From Sphingomonas sp. CBMAI 2297 (GTDB lineage Bacteria > Pseudomonadota > Alphaproteobacteria > Sphingomonadales > Sphingomonadaceae): 64,000 nucleotides of DNA. The stretch spans positions 1 through 64,000 of the forward strand of contig NZ_JAPDIR010000019.1 of NCBI RefSeq assembly GCF_029870595.1. The letters run 5' to 3'. Made by a program: the position numbers and the translations under genes. Shown piece by piece: positions 34,660 through 43,454 of this stretch. A model generated the notes under the pieces. That model searched no databases. It saw only the letters and a program-made list of their open reading frames with translations, and had not been told where the DNA came from. Numbering within the stretch: the first letter of the stretch is position 1; each line of letters opens with the position of its first letter.

Positions 34660-35189
34660 CAGCTGGCACCGAGCAGCAGCGCGATCCGCCGCACGAGATA
34701 TTTGTGATACTCGCGGAACAGCATCGCGAAGCCCGGCTGGCTGCGCACCGGATCGCCGATCACCTCGACGCCCTTCAGGGCATGGGCCAGTTCGAGCCGG
34801 GCGCGCGGCATATGCCAGTCGGACGTCACGAGCCGCACCGTCTTATACTGATGCTCCTTCACCCATTCCGCGGTCTCCTCCGCGTTGGAGCGGGTGTCGA
34901 CCGCCTGCCAGCCCAGGTCCACGCAGCAGCGCATCAGCTGCCGGTCGATCTTGTATTCCGCCGCGAACTCGCCGGGGCGCACATCGGGATCGACGCCGCT
35001 GACCAGCATCCGCTTCGCATCGCCGGCGCGCAGCACCTCGAGCCCGCGGTCGATCCGCTTCGATCCGCCGGTCAGCACCACGATCGCGTCGGTCTTGCGG
35101 TTCTCCAGCGGATGGCCGAGCGACAGCATGAACGCCGCGAAGCCGAGCAGCCAGGCGATCACCACCAGGGCGATGAGGCGCAGGATCAC
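34659..35189 (-). CDS. YdcF/ElyC/SanA family protein
   Basis: A 176-residue protein with one N-terminal membrane helix (LRLIALVVIAWLLGFAAFML) followed by the DUF218 domain: DAIVVLTGGSKRIDRGLEVLRAG, RSNAEETAEWV and LVTSDWHMPRARLEL. ElyC and SanA affect envelope polysaccharide and vancomycin sensitivity in E. coli; the biochemical role is not settled. GTG 35189 overlaps the ftsX stop (GTGA), which fixes the start. Confidence 0.87.
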   Translation of the reverse strand: MILRLIALVVIAWLLGFAAFMLSLGHPLENRKTDAIVVLTGGSKRIDRGLEVLRAGDAKRMLVSGVDPDVRPGEFAAEYKIDRQLMRCCVDLGWQAVDTRSNAEETAEWVKEHQYKTVRLVTSDWHMPRARLELAHALKGVEVIGDPVRSQPGFAMLFREYHKYLVRRIALLLGAS

Positions 35190-36070
35190 AGCGTGCGGCC
35201 CAGCGCGCGCAGCACGGTGCTCCGCGCCGCGAAGGTGGCGAGCAGCGCGAAGCCCAGCGGCAGCAGCAGGAGCAGGAACCAGTCGCGCTGCTGCAACGCC
35301 ACGCCGCTCAGCATCTCCGAGCCGACCAGCGCCATGCGCGACTGGAGGAACCAGACGAGCCCCAGCGCCGCGGCAGTGCCGAGCAGGCCGCCGAACAGCG
35401 TGTCGAACGCGATCCGCCGCTGGAACAGGCGGGCAATCTGGACATCGGTGGAGCCGAGCATGTGCAGCACATCGATGGTGTCGCGGTGCGTGTCCAGCCC
35501 CGAACGCGCGGCGAGCAGCACCACGGCGGCGGTGGCGGTGGCGATCAGCAGCATCAGCCCCACCGCGAGCCAGCTCATCGTGGTCATGAAGCCGCGCACC
35601 GGCGAGAGCCATTGCGCGTGCCGGTCGATCCGGGCGCCGGGCGCGATGGCGCGGGCGGTGCGCTCGACCATGGCCAGGCTGCTGCCATGCACCTCGACAT
35701 CGATCATCGCCGGCATCGGCAGATCGGGATCGAGCCCGGTGTCGCCCAGCCAGGGCTTGAGCAGCTCGGCGAGCCGCTGGCGATCGACTTCGGCCGCGCG
35801 CGCCACGCCCGGGATCCTGGCCACCGCCGCGCGGATCGCCGCCGCCTCGCCGTCGCGCATGGCCGCATTGGGCTCGACGATCTGGATGGTGAGCCGGCCC
35901 GCGAGCTGCCGGTCGAGCTGCGCGGTGGCGGCGAACATGCCCAGCCCCAGCGCGCCGGCGAGCACGGTCAGGAACAGCATGATCGCCATGATCCAGGTCA
36001 TGGCGCGCGTGCGCCGGCTCTCGTCGAGCAGGCGGCGATCGGGCGCATTGGGGTTGAGGCTCAGCTTCAT
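35186..36070 (-). CDS. ftsX: cell division protein FtsX
   Basis: The 294-residue permease partner of FtsE has a cytoplasmic N terminus, one membrane helix (about residues 25-48), a periplasmic domain (about 50-165) that would contact a peptidoglycan hydrolase activator, and three C-terminal helices in the FtsX/MacB fold (SWLAVGLMLLIATATAAVVLL onwards). With FtsE it couples ATP use to septal cell-wall hydrolysis. It overlaps ftsE and ydcF by four bases each. Confidence 0.92.
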   Translation of the reverse strand: MKLSLNPNAPDRRLLDESRRTRAMTWIMAIMLFLTVLAGALGLGMFAATAQLDRQLAGRLTIQIVEPNAAMRDGEAAAIRAAVARIPGVARAAEVDRQRLAELLKPWLGDTGLDPDLPMPAMIDVEVHGSSLAMVERTARAIAPGARIDRHAQWLSPVRGFMTTMSWLAVGLMLLIATATAAVVLLAARSGLDTHRDTIDVLHMLGSTDVQIARLFQRRIAFDTLFGGLLGTAAALGLVWFLQSRMALVGSEMLSGVALQQRDWFLLLLLPLGFALLATFAARSTVLRALGRTL

Positions 36071-36768
36071 GCGCGCCCCGGCGGGTTGCGCAATGCGCCG
36101 GTCGGGTCGTTGAGCCGGCCCTTTTCGAGCCGCATCATGTGCGCGTTGGGAATGCGGTTGAGCAGGTGGAAGTCGTGCGTCGCGACCACCACGGTGGTGC
36201 CCAGGCGGTTGAGGCTGTCGAACAGATGCAGCAGCCGCTCGGCCATGTCGGGATCGACATTGCCGGTCGGCTCGTCGGCGACGAGCAGCTCGGGGCGGCC
36301 GATCACCGCGCGGGCGATGGCGATGCGCTGCTGCTCGCCGCCGGAAAGCGTCGGCGGCCGGGCGCGGCCGCGATCGGTCAGCCCCACCCAGGCGAGCATC
36401 TCGCGCACCGGCGCCTCGATATCGCCTTCGGACACGCCTGCTATCCGCAGGGGGAGTGCGATATTGTCATAGGCGGAAAGATGGGGGACGAGCCGGAAGT
36501 CCTGGAACACCACGCCGATCCGCCGGCGAAAGCCGGGCAGGCGGGCGCGGGGCAGGGCGCCCGCGTCCTCGCCGAACAGGCGCACCGTGCCGCGGCTCGG
36601 GCGCTGGGCCAGATACAGGAGCTTGAGCAGCGAGGTCTTGCCCGCGCCGGAGGGACCGGTGAGGAAATAGAAGGCGCCGGTGTTCAGCGTGAAGCTGATG
36701 TCCGAGAGAGTCTCGTCGCCCGAACCATAGCGCAGGCCGACATTCTCGAATTGGACGATGCTGGCCAT
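36067..36768 (-). CDS. ftsE: cell division ATP-binding protein FtsE
   Basis: A 233-residue ABC ATPase: Walker A GPSGAGKTSLLKLLY, the FtsE-typical IGVVFQDFRLVPHLSAYDNIALPLRIAG, signature LSGGEQQRIAIARA, Walker B ELLVADEPTGNVD and the H-loop VVATHD. ATG 36768 is preceded by GGGAG at five bases; an 18-residue upstream extension is not conserved. It is the first gene of the ftsE-ftsX-ydcF-plsC run. Confidence 0.95.
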   Translation of the reverse strand: MASIVQFENVGLRYGSGDETLSDISFTLNTGAFYFLTGPSGAGKTSLLKLLYLAQRPSRGTVRLFGEDAGALPRARLPGFRRRIGVVFQDFRLVPHLSAYDNIALPLRIAGVSEGDIEAPVREMLAWVGLTDRGRARPPTLSGGEQQRIAIARAVIGRPELLVADEPTGNVDPDMAERLLHLFDSLNRLGTTVVVATHDFHLLNRIPNAHMMRLEKGRLNDPTGALRNPPGRA

Positions 36769-36926
36769 CTGGCTCCCGGCGCTTCCCTCGCACCTGCCAT
36801 CGCACAGCCGCTGGCGGGTCACAAGAAGCTGGGGATACTCGGGCGGGGGACTCTTGTGGGCGCGAATCGATGGGTCTAGAATCGTGACAATCGGGCGACA
36901 GGGCCCCGTGTCGTGAGCCGCGCGTA

Positions 36927-37676
36927 ATGATCCTCGAATGCAGCCAGTGCCGTACCCGCTACCTGGTGCCCGACAGCGCCATCGGCGCCGATGGCCGCAC
37001 GGTGCGCTGCGCGAGCTGCAAGCACAGCTGGTTCCAGGCGCCGGTCGCGCTCGACCTGACGACGCGGGCGACGGACGCCGACGGCCCGGTCACCCAGGCC
37101 ACGGGCCGCGCGGCCGAGGCGCCGAAGCGCGAGGCTCCGCCGCCGCGCGTGTTCGACGACGCGTCGATCACCGCCGCGGCCGGCGGGCCCGCGCCGGACT
37201 ATGATCCCTTCGCGCCCCAGCCGCCGTTCAAGCCGCGCAGGAATCCGGCGCGGCGCTGGACCGCGGCCGCGTTCGTCGCCGGCTTCTCGATGCTGCTCGG
37301 CACCGGGGCGATCCTCTATTCGGGCGCGCCCGGGCTGGCGGCGCAGATGGGGTTCGGCCTCGGCGTCGGCGGCGAGGTCGAGACACCGCTGGTCTTTGCC
37401 GACAAGAACGCCGAGCTGCGCACCCAGACCAATGGCAGCGAGCTGTTCATCATCTCGGGCAAGGTGGCCAATCCCACTTCGGACAAGCAGCGCGTGCCCG
37501 ATATCCGCATCGAGCTCAGGGACAAGCAGAACCAGCTGGTCTATAGCTGGCGCGTGACGCCGCAGGTGCGCGAGATCGGCCCCAAGCAGACGATCGACTT
37601 CAATTCGGCCCAGCTCGACCCGCCGCGCAGCGCGAGCACGGCGCGGCTGAGCTTCGCTACCGAAATCGGCGGTTGA
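36927..37676 (+). CDS. MJ0042-type zinc-ribbon membrane protein
   Basis: A 249-residue protein with an N-terminal zinc ribbon (CSQCRTRYLVPDSAIGADGRTVRCASCKHSW: two CxxC pairs in residues 5-35), a linker rich in Pro and Ala, one membrane helix (about residues 114-135), and a C-terminal domain (LFIISGKVANPTSDKQRVPDIRIELRDKQ) of the DUF3426 / FxLYD beta type. Function is unknown. It is divergent from ftsE and overlaps the convergent MATE gene by 20 bp. Confidence 0.88.
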   Translation: MILECSQCRTRYLVPDSAIGADGRTVRCASCKHSWFQAPVALDLTTRATDADGPVTQATGRAAEAPKREAPPPRVFDDASITAAAGGPAPDYDPFAPQPPFKPRRNPARRWTAAAFVAGFSMLLGTGAILYSGAPGLAAQMGFGLGVGGEVETPLVFADKNAELRTQTNGSELFIISGKVANPTSDKQRVPDIRIELRDKQNQLVYSWRVTPQVREIGPKQTIDFNSAQLDPPRSASTARLSFATEIGG

Positions 37677-39009
37677 TCCACCAGAGCCGCGTGCCGTGGA
37701 GCGCGGCGGCGACGACCATGCCGAATCCCGAGGCGAGGACCAGGCCGGTCGCGCCCCAGCCGGCAAGATGGACGAATGCCAGCCCCGCCCCGCCGGTGAC
37801 GAGGAAGAAGGCGATCACCGAGTTGACGCCGGCCACCACCTGGTCGCCCAGCGAGCGCAGCGCATAGACGAACACCACCTGCATCCCGTCGAACAGGATG
37901 AAGGGCGCCCATATCGGCAGCATCGCCAGCGCGAGCCTCTGCACCTCGGGCACTGCGGGGAACAGCGCGACGAAGGGGTGCGGGATCAGGATCAGCAGCG
38001 CCGCCAGCACGCCCGTCGCCAGGGCCGCCAGGGCCGCGGCGATGGCGGCCCGGCGCGCGGCGGCCTGGGGCACGCCCTCGCCCACGGCGTTGCCCGCGCG
38101 GACGCCCGCCGCCGATCCCAGCCCCAGCGCCACCGAGAAGGTGACATTGTGGATCGAGAAGACGATCTGGAAGGCATGGGTGGTGACTTCGCCCAGTTCG
38201 GTCGAGAGGGCGATCAGGATCGAGAAGCCGATAAGCTCGAGCCCCGAGGCGATGGCGGGGACCAGGCCGAACAGCGCGAGCCCCAGCGCGCCCTTCAGCG
38301 AGGCGCGGCTGAAGATGCCGGCCAGGTCGTGCACGCCGCGCTGCCTGGCCCGGGGCAGCGTCCAGGCCGCGCCGATCATCCCCGCCGCGCCGAGCGCCGA
38401 GGCGATCGTCGTGGCCAGCGCCGCGCCGACGGCGCCCAGGGCGGGCAGGCCCAGATGCCCGCCGGACAGCGCCCAGGCCAGCAGCGCGTTGACCGGCAGG
38501 ATCGCAAGGTTGACGACCGTCACCCGCTGCGGCCGGCTCACGCCTTCCAGGAAGAAGCTCGCGGTGACGATCAGCAGCTGGAAGGGATAGGCGAGCGCCA
38601 TCACTCGCACGACGTCGGCGGCGAGCGGCGCGATCTCGCCCGCCACGCCGATGCCGCGCAGCATCGGCTCGGCAAGGGCGAACAGCGTCAGCGCGCTGAT
38701 CATGCCCAGCGCGATGGCGAGCAGCAGCCCCTGGTGAAAGGCGCGGCCGGTGCCGGGCAGGTCCTTCGCGCCATCGGCGCGCGAGACATGGACCAGCACG
38801 CCCGAAAGCGCGCCCAGCCCCATCACGATGCCCGGAAAGGTGAGCGCGCGGCTCGCCCCCAGCGCGGCCACCTCCTCCGTGCCGGTGAAGCCGACGACGA
38901 TCACGTCGGTGACGTGGAGGATCGTCCAGTTGAGGCTGGTCAGCGCCACCGGCCAGGCAAGCGACAGGATTCGGCGCATCTCGGCGGAAAGGGCGGGGGA
39001 GAGGCGCAT
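37657..39009 (-). CDS. MATE-family efflux transporter
   Basis: The 450-residue protein has 12 hydrophobic segments in two MATE repeats. The N-terminal half opens LAWPVALTSLNWTILHVTDVIVVG, and the second has FSVALGLGSAAGVRAGNAVGEG, which matches the conserved MATE GNxxGxG segment. Members extrude cationic drugs or metabolites with Na+ or H+. The product could also be a DinF-like lipid-linked transporter, but MATE is the safer call. Confidence 0.9.
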   Translation of the reverse strand: MRLSPALSAEMRRILSLAWPVALTSLNWTILHVTDVIVVGFTGTEEVAALGASRALTFPGIVMGLGALSGVLVHVSRADGAKDLPGTGRAFHQGLLLAIALGMISALTLFALAEPMLRGIGVAGEIAPLAADVVRVMALAYPFQLLIVTASFFLEGVSRPQRVTVVNLAILPVNALLAWALSGGHLGLPALGAVGAALATTIASALGAAGMIGAAWTLPRARQRGVHDLAGIFSRASLKGALGLALFGLVPAIASGLELIGFSILIALSTELGEVTTHAFQIVFSIHNVTFSVALGLGSAAGVRAGNAVGEGVPQAAARRAAIAAALAALATGVLAALLILIPHPFVALFPAVPEVQRLALAMLPIWAPFILFDGMQVVFVYALRSLGDQVVAGVNSVIAFFLVTGGAGLAFVHLAGWGATGLVLASGFGMVVAAALHGTRLWWINRRFR

Positions 39010-39063
39010 GGGAGGGCGCGCTTAGCGGATTTCGCGCCGTTTGGAAAAGCGTGCGGCAATGGC

Positions 39064-39091
39064 TTGCATTGTCCGAAACGCATTGCTAGGG
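39064..39091 (+). promoter_or_regulatory. candidate promoter of tRNA-Leu
   Basis: TTGCAT and CTAGGG are separated by 16 bases, about 48 bases before the tRNA 5' end. The -10 is weak; this is only the best-looking candidate in the 129-bp gap. Confidence 0.3.
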
Positions 39092-39138
39092 GCCGCTGCC
39101 TTACCAGCCGTCGGTATTCATTCGACGGAGTTTCACGT

Positions 39139-39225
39139 GCGGTCGTGGCGGAACTGGTAGACGCGCAACGTTGAGGTCGTTGTGGCCGAAAGGCCGTGGA
39201 AGTTCGAGTCTTCTCGACCGCACCA
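39139..39225 (+). tRNA. tRNA-Leu (anticodon GAG)
   Basis: An 87-base leucine tRNA. The acceptor arms GCGGTCG and CGACCGC pair perfectly, the discriminator is A, and CCA is encoded. The anticodon stem CAACG/CGTTG encloses the loop TTGAGGT, giving anticodon GAG (CUC/CUU codons). The long variable arm GGCCGAAAGGCC is the class II hallmark, and the T arm has GTTCGAGTC. The D arm GCGGAACTGGTAGACGC is normal. Confidence 0.97.
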
Positions 39226-39237
39226 GTGAAACATGCA

Positions 39238-39292
39238 GCGCCCGGCGGAGCCGGGCGCGGGCTCCCATCCGCGGTGCCGCGATTTTTTCCAG
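39238..39292 (+). terminator. candidate terminator after tRNA-Leu
   Basis: GCGCCCGGC-GGA-GCCGGGCGC is a 9-bp perfect stem. A second short stem (CGCGG-TG-CCGCG) about 20 bases later is followed directly by ATTTTTT. The second, with its T-run, looks like the intrinsic terminator. Confidence 0.5.
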
Positions 39293-39391
39293 AACCGGGC
39301 AAACTTCTGCGACAAGTGGCGATTAGCCACGCGGCATTCATGCAAGCGGTGTCACGTGCGCCGCGGGTCTTCGATTAGGGTGGGGGAATTG

Positions 39392-42364
39392 ATGCGTTCG
39401 AGGTTGAAGCTGGGTTGTGCGGTTGCCGGTCTGCTCGTCGGCGCGATGCCCGGCGGGGCATTGGCCCAGGCGCAGCAGCAGCCCATGCCTTCGCCGAGCC
39501 AGGATCCTCCCGCCCGGCAGCATGCGTCGCAGCCGGCCGCCGCGCAGGATCAGGGTCCGGACGAGACGGGCGACGAAGGCACGATCGTCGTCAACGGCGT
39601 GCTGCCCGGCGCGGTCAAGACCGACGTCAAGCCCGAGGTCCAGCTCAATCCGGCCGATATCCGTGCCTATGGCGCCTCGAACGTCTCGGAGCTGATCACG
39701 GCGCTGCAGGCGCAGCTCGGCAGCAGCTCGGGCCGCGGCGACGAGCAGCCGGTGATCCTGATCAGCGGCCGCCGCTCGAGCATGAACGAAGTGCGCGACC
39801 TGCCCACCGAGGCGATCGACCGGATCGACATCCTGCCCGAGGAAGTCGCCCTGCAATATGGCTATGGCGCCACGCAGAAGGTGATCAACTTCGTGCTGCG
39901 CAACCGCTTCCAGGCGGTCACCACCGTGCTGGAGGGGCAGATGCCCACCGCCGGCGGCAATGCGACCGAGAGCGCCAATCTCAACATCCTGAAGCTCAAC
40001 CGCAACGGGCGGGTGACGCTCGACGTCAAGTACAATCAGAACTCCGCGATCCTCGAGAGCGAGCGCGGCGTGAGCCGCGTCGGAAACTCGCTGTTCGACA
40101 CGCGGGGCAACATCACCGGCATCGGCGGGGGGGAGATCGATCCGGCGCTGAGCGCATTGGCGGGCAAGCCGGTGACGGTCGCCGGAGTTCCCGTGAGCGG
40201 CCAGCAGTCGCTCGCGGGCTATGCCGCCAATGCCAATGATCCCAACGTCACCGATCTCACGCCCTATCGCACGCTGGTGGGCCCGGCGAAGAACCTGACG
40301 ATCAGCGGCATCTACAATCGCGCGCTCTCGGCCAAGGTGAGCGCCACCGCCACCGTCAATCTGGACGTCAACGAAAGCGAATCCTGGCTCGGCCTGCCGA
40401 GCGCGACCTTGCTCCTGCCCGCCGGCAACCCGTTCTCGCCCTTCGGCCAGAATGTCGAGCTGCGGCGCTATTACGACAATCTCAATCCCCTCACCCGCTC
40501 GAGCGGCAGCCAGTCGCTGCGCGGCGAAGTGACGATCAACGGCGACAGCGCGCCCTGGATCAGCAGCTGGCGCTGGTCGCTCAACGCCAACTACCAGCAG
40601 ACCGGCAGCGACACGACCACCACGCGCGGCGTCGATCCGTCGCAGATGCAGGCGCTGCTCAACGCCAACGACGCCAGTTTCAATCCGTTCGCGGCGATCC
40701 CCTACGGCCTGGTCGGCAGCCGGCCGGACGACTGGACCGAGTCGACGACCAAGGTGGGCAATATCGAGTTCCTCACCAACGGCCCGCTGTTCAAGCTGCC
40801 GGCCGGCGACGTGACCACCAGCGTCCGCGTGGCGGGCCGCACCAACGATCTTTCGGGCAAGTCCTTCCGCTCGGGCCAGTACAGCGCGAGCGACATCTCG
40901 CGCGACATCGGCGCCGTGCGCGGCAACATCACCGTCCCGATCACCAGCCGCCGCCGGGCGGTGCTCGACGCGGTCGGCGACTTCTCGGTCAACGCCAATT
41001 TCGAGATCGAGCAGCTGTCGGACTTCGGCCGGCTGACCACGACCGGCTATGGCTTCAACTGGTCGCCCATCACCCAGGTCCAGGCGATCGTCAGCTTCAT
41101 CAACGACAGCAACGCGCCGACGCCGGGCCAGCTCGGCAATCCCGTGGTCACCACGCCCAACGTGCCCATCTATGATTTCGTGCGCGGCGAGAGCGTCAAC
41201 ATCACTCAGATCACCGGCGGCAACCCGTCGCTAGGTGCCGACAGCCGGCATGTGTTCCGCGTCGGGCTCAACATCCGGCCGCTCACCGAGACCAATCTCG
41301 GCATCGTGGTGAACTATACCAATGTGCGCTTCCGCAACGCGATCCAGAACTTTCCGGGCGCGTCGGAGGAGCTCGAGGCCGCCTTCCCCGATCGCTTCGT
41401 GCGGGACGGCAGCGGGCGGCTGCTCAGCCTCGATACCCGCCCGGTGAACTATGACCGGACCGCGCATTCCGAGCTGCGCTGGGGCTTCAACCTGTTCATC
41501 CCGATCGCCTCGCCGCAGCAGAAGCGCATGCGCGAGCGCCGCGAGGCGTTCATGAAGGCGCGCGAGGAATCGCGCCGCACCGGCCAGCCGATGCCGGCCG
41601 AGATGACGGCGATGTTCGACCAGTTCCGCCGCCTCGGCCAGCAATCGAGCCTGTTCGGCGGCACGCTGAACCAGCAGTTCCGTGGCCCGCGCCCGGACGG
41701 GCAGCAGGGCCAGGGGCCGCAGCCGGACCAGGGACAGGGACGCGTGCAGACCGACGGGCCCGGCCCGGGCCCCGGCGGCGGTCCGGGCGGCGATGGCGGC
41801 CCGCGCCGCTTCGGCGGACCCGGCGGGGGCGGGGGCGGCGGTGGTGGTCGCGGCGGCTTTGGCGGCGGCGGCGGTGGCAACCGCATCCTGCTCAGCGCCT
41901 ATCATACCTGGGTGCTCAAGGACGAGATCCAGATCCGGCCGGGCCTGCCGGTGATCGACCGTCTCGACGGCGAGGGATCGCAGTCGATCGCGGCGCACCG
42001 GGTGGATTTCACCGCCGGCATCAAGCGCGACGCGCTGCTGCTCCAGCTCAACGGCAACTGGCAGAGCGGCACCCGCACCACCAGCGGCACCGCGACGATT
42101 CCGGGCGGCGCGACCGAGCTCAATTTCGGCAGCCTCGCCAAGCTGAACCTGCTGGCCGAGTTCAATCCGGGCCAGGACATCGACTTCCTGCTCAAGCACC
42201 CCTGGTTCCGCGGCTCGCGGGTCCAGTTCCGGATCGACAATCTGTTCGACGCCCGCCAGCGGGTGACCGATCAGAACGGCATGACGCCCGCGGCCTATGC
42301 GCCCAATCTGCGCGATCCCATCGGCCGCACGATCAAGCTCACCTTCCGCAAGCAGTTCTTCTGA
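39392..42364 (+). CDS. TonB-dependent outer-membrane receptor
   Basis: A 990-residue protein with a signal peptide (ends GGALAQ), a glutamine/proline-rich stretch, and a plug domain (about residues 65-190: GTIVVNGVLP, VILISGRRSSMNEVRDLPTEAIDRIDILPEEVALQYGYGATQ). The beta-barrel extends to the C terminus, which ends IKLTFRKQFF with the expected terminal aromatic residue. About residues 765-832 are an insert of Gly, Pro, Gln and Arg, unusual for a barrel. It is of the sphingomonad TonB-receptor type without a TonB-box transducer domain. ATG 39392 follows GGGGG. No transport partner is adjacent, so the ligand is unknown. Confidence 0.88.
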   Translation: MRSRLKLGCAVAGLLVGAMPGGALAQAQQQPMPSPSQDPPARQHASQPAAAQDQGPDETGDEGTIVVNGVLPGAVKTDVKPEVQLNPADIRAYGASNVSELITALQAQLGSSSGRGDEQPVILISGRRSSMNEVRDLPTEAIDRIDILPEEVALQYGYGATQKVINFVLRNRFQAVTTVLEGQMPTAGGNATESANLNILKLNRNGRVTLDVKYNQNSAILESERGVSRVGNSLFDTRGNITGIGGGEIDPALSALAGKPVTVAGVPVSGQQSLAGYAANANDPNVTDLTPYRTLVGPAKNLTISGIYNRALSAKVSATATVNLDVNESESWLGLPSATLLLPAGNPFSPFGQNVELRRYYDNLNPLTRSSGSQSLRGEVTINGDSAPWISSWRWSLNANYQQTGSDTTTTRGVDPSQMQALLNANDASFNPFAAIPYGLVGSRPDDWTESTTKVGNIEFLTNGPLFKLPAGDVTTSVRVAGRTNDLSGKSFRSGQYSASDISRDIGAVRGNITVPITSRRRAVLDAVGDFSVNANFEIEQLSDFGRLTTTGYGFNWSPITQVQAIVSFINDSNAPTPGQLGNPVVTTPNVPIYDFVRGESVNITQITGGNPSLGADSRHVFRVGLNIRPLTETNLGIVVNYTNVRFRNAIQNFPGASEELEAAFPDRFVRDGSGRLLSLDTRPVNYDRTAHSELRWGFNLFIPIASPQQKRMRERREAFMKAREESRRTGQPMPAEMTAMFDQFRRLGQQSSLFGGTLNQQFRGPRPDGQQGQGPQPDQGQGRVQTDGPGPGPGGGPGGDGGPRRFGGPGGGGGGGGGRGGFGGGGGGNRILLSAYHTWVLKDEIQIRPGLPVIDRLDGEGSQSIAAHRVDFTAGIKRDALLLQLNGNWQSGTRTTSGTATIPGGATELNFGSLAKLNLLAEFNPGQDIDFLLKHPWFRGSRVQFRIDNLFDARQRVTDQNGMTPAAYAPNLRDPIGRTIKLTFRKQFF

Positions 42365-42372
42365 TCGGCTGA

Positions 42373-43344
42373 TCAGTGCGGTAGCGGCGCGCCGGCCTCG
42401 CGGCTGGCGCGCAGGCCGGGGCGGAAGCGGCCCTGCTGGTCCTGGTCCATGATCCGGCGATAGAGCAGAGTGATCGAGACGCGGCGGTTGCGCGGATCGG
42501 CGGGATTGTCGACGATCAGCGGCTCGCGGTCCGCCACGCCCTCGATCCGCTCGAAGCGCATCTCGGTCACGCCGCCGGAGAGCAGCCGCCGGCGCGTGGC
42601 CTCGGCCCGGCCGCTCGACAGCATCCAGTTGTTCATCGCCAGCGGGTCGCCATAGCCCAGGCTGTCGGTATGGCCGCGGATCATGATCGGGTTCTCCATG
42701 CCCCGGATCGAATCCGCGATCGTGCCGATCAGCGCGCTCGCCTCGGGCACGAGCGCCGTCGTGCCCAGGTTGAACATCGAATAATTGGCATCGTCGAGCA
42801 GGTCGATCCGCATCCCGTCGCGCGTCGGCACGAAGCGGACGTGATTGGCGAGCTTGGCCAGTGCCGGCGTCGCCCGCATCCGCTCGCGGATGCGCTTGGC
42901 GGTCTCGTCGAAATTCTTCTGGTCCTGCTGGGTCAGCGCGCGCTGGTCCTTCAGCGTGCCCTTGGCGCCGGTGCCGACATTGTTGCCGCCGCTGCCGCCC
43001 ACCGGCACGGTGAGCGCCCGCGTGCCGGTCTGCGAGGCCTTGCCCGGATAATTGTCGCGCTGGTTGATCGCCTCGCCGCCGAACAGGCCGTTCGAGCCGG
43101 CGCTGTTCTGCTTCAGCTCGACGAGCGTCGGCGCGAAATAATCGGCCAGCGCCTTGCGCTGCTTCTCGGTGGTGGCGCCCAGGATCCAGAGCAGCAGGAA
43201 GAACGCCATCATCGCGGTCACGAAATCGGCATAGGCGACCTTCCAGGCGCCGCCGTGATGGCCGCCATGCCCCTCGACGATGATCTTCTTGACGATGATC
43301 TTCGGCTGGAGCTGGTTTCCATGGGGTGCGCGCGGAGCGGCCAT
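42373..43344 (-). CDS. motB: flagellar stator protein MotB
   Basis: The 323-residue stator subunit carries the proton-binding aspartate in its membrane helix (AWKVAYADFVTAMMAFFLLLW; Asp 40). A C-terminal OmpA-like peptidoglycan-binding domain shows IMIRGHTDSLGYGD and SSGRAEATRRRLLSGGV. The N terminus carries a basic/histidine stretch (KKIIVEGHGGHHGG), usual for MotB. It follows motA by about 110 bp, and that gap is almost wholly a long inverted repeat. Confidence 0.94.
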   Translation of the reverse strand: MAAPRAPHGNQLQPKIIVKKIIVEGHGGHHGGAWKVAYADFVTAMMAFFLLLWILGATTEKQRKALADYFAPTLVELKQNSAGSNGLFGGEAINQRDNYPGKASQTGTRALTVPVGGSGGNNVGTGAKGTLKDQRALTQQDQKNFDETAKRIRERMRATPALAKLANHVRFVPTRDGMRIDLLDDANYSMFNLGTTALVPEASALIGTIADSIRGMENPIMIRGHTDSLGYGDPLAMNNWMLSSGRAEATRRRLLSGGVTEMRFERIEGVADREPLIVDNPADPRNRRVSITLLYRRIMDQDQQGRFRPGLRASREAGAPLPH

Positions 43345-43369
43345 TTATGCGGCTCCCGCCGCGGCACCG

Positions 43370-43444
43370 CACCAGCCCGCGCCCCCACCCGGCCACCCAT
43401 GAGAGTAACCTTGTTGGGTGGCCGGGTGGGGGCGCGGGCTGGTG
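43370..43444. repeat. 30-bp perfect inverted repeat between motA and motB
   Basis: Left arm 43370-43399 and right arm 43415-43444 are perfect reverse complements (starting CACCAGCCCGCGCCCCCACC), with a 15-base loop. The transcript of motA-motB would form a very stable hairpin here, directly before the motB ribosome-binding region. No T-run follows in either direction, so it is not a plain intrinsic terminator. Confidence 0.9.
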
Positions 43445-43454
43445 CCGAACATGA

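Noticed and set aside
41231..43396. 721-codon open frame on the minus strand
   Set aside because: It joins the antisense of the TonB receptor to a shifted frame of motB. The true motB frame has all family motifs.
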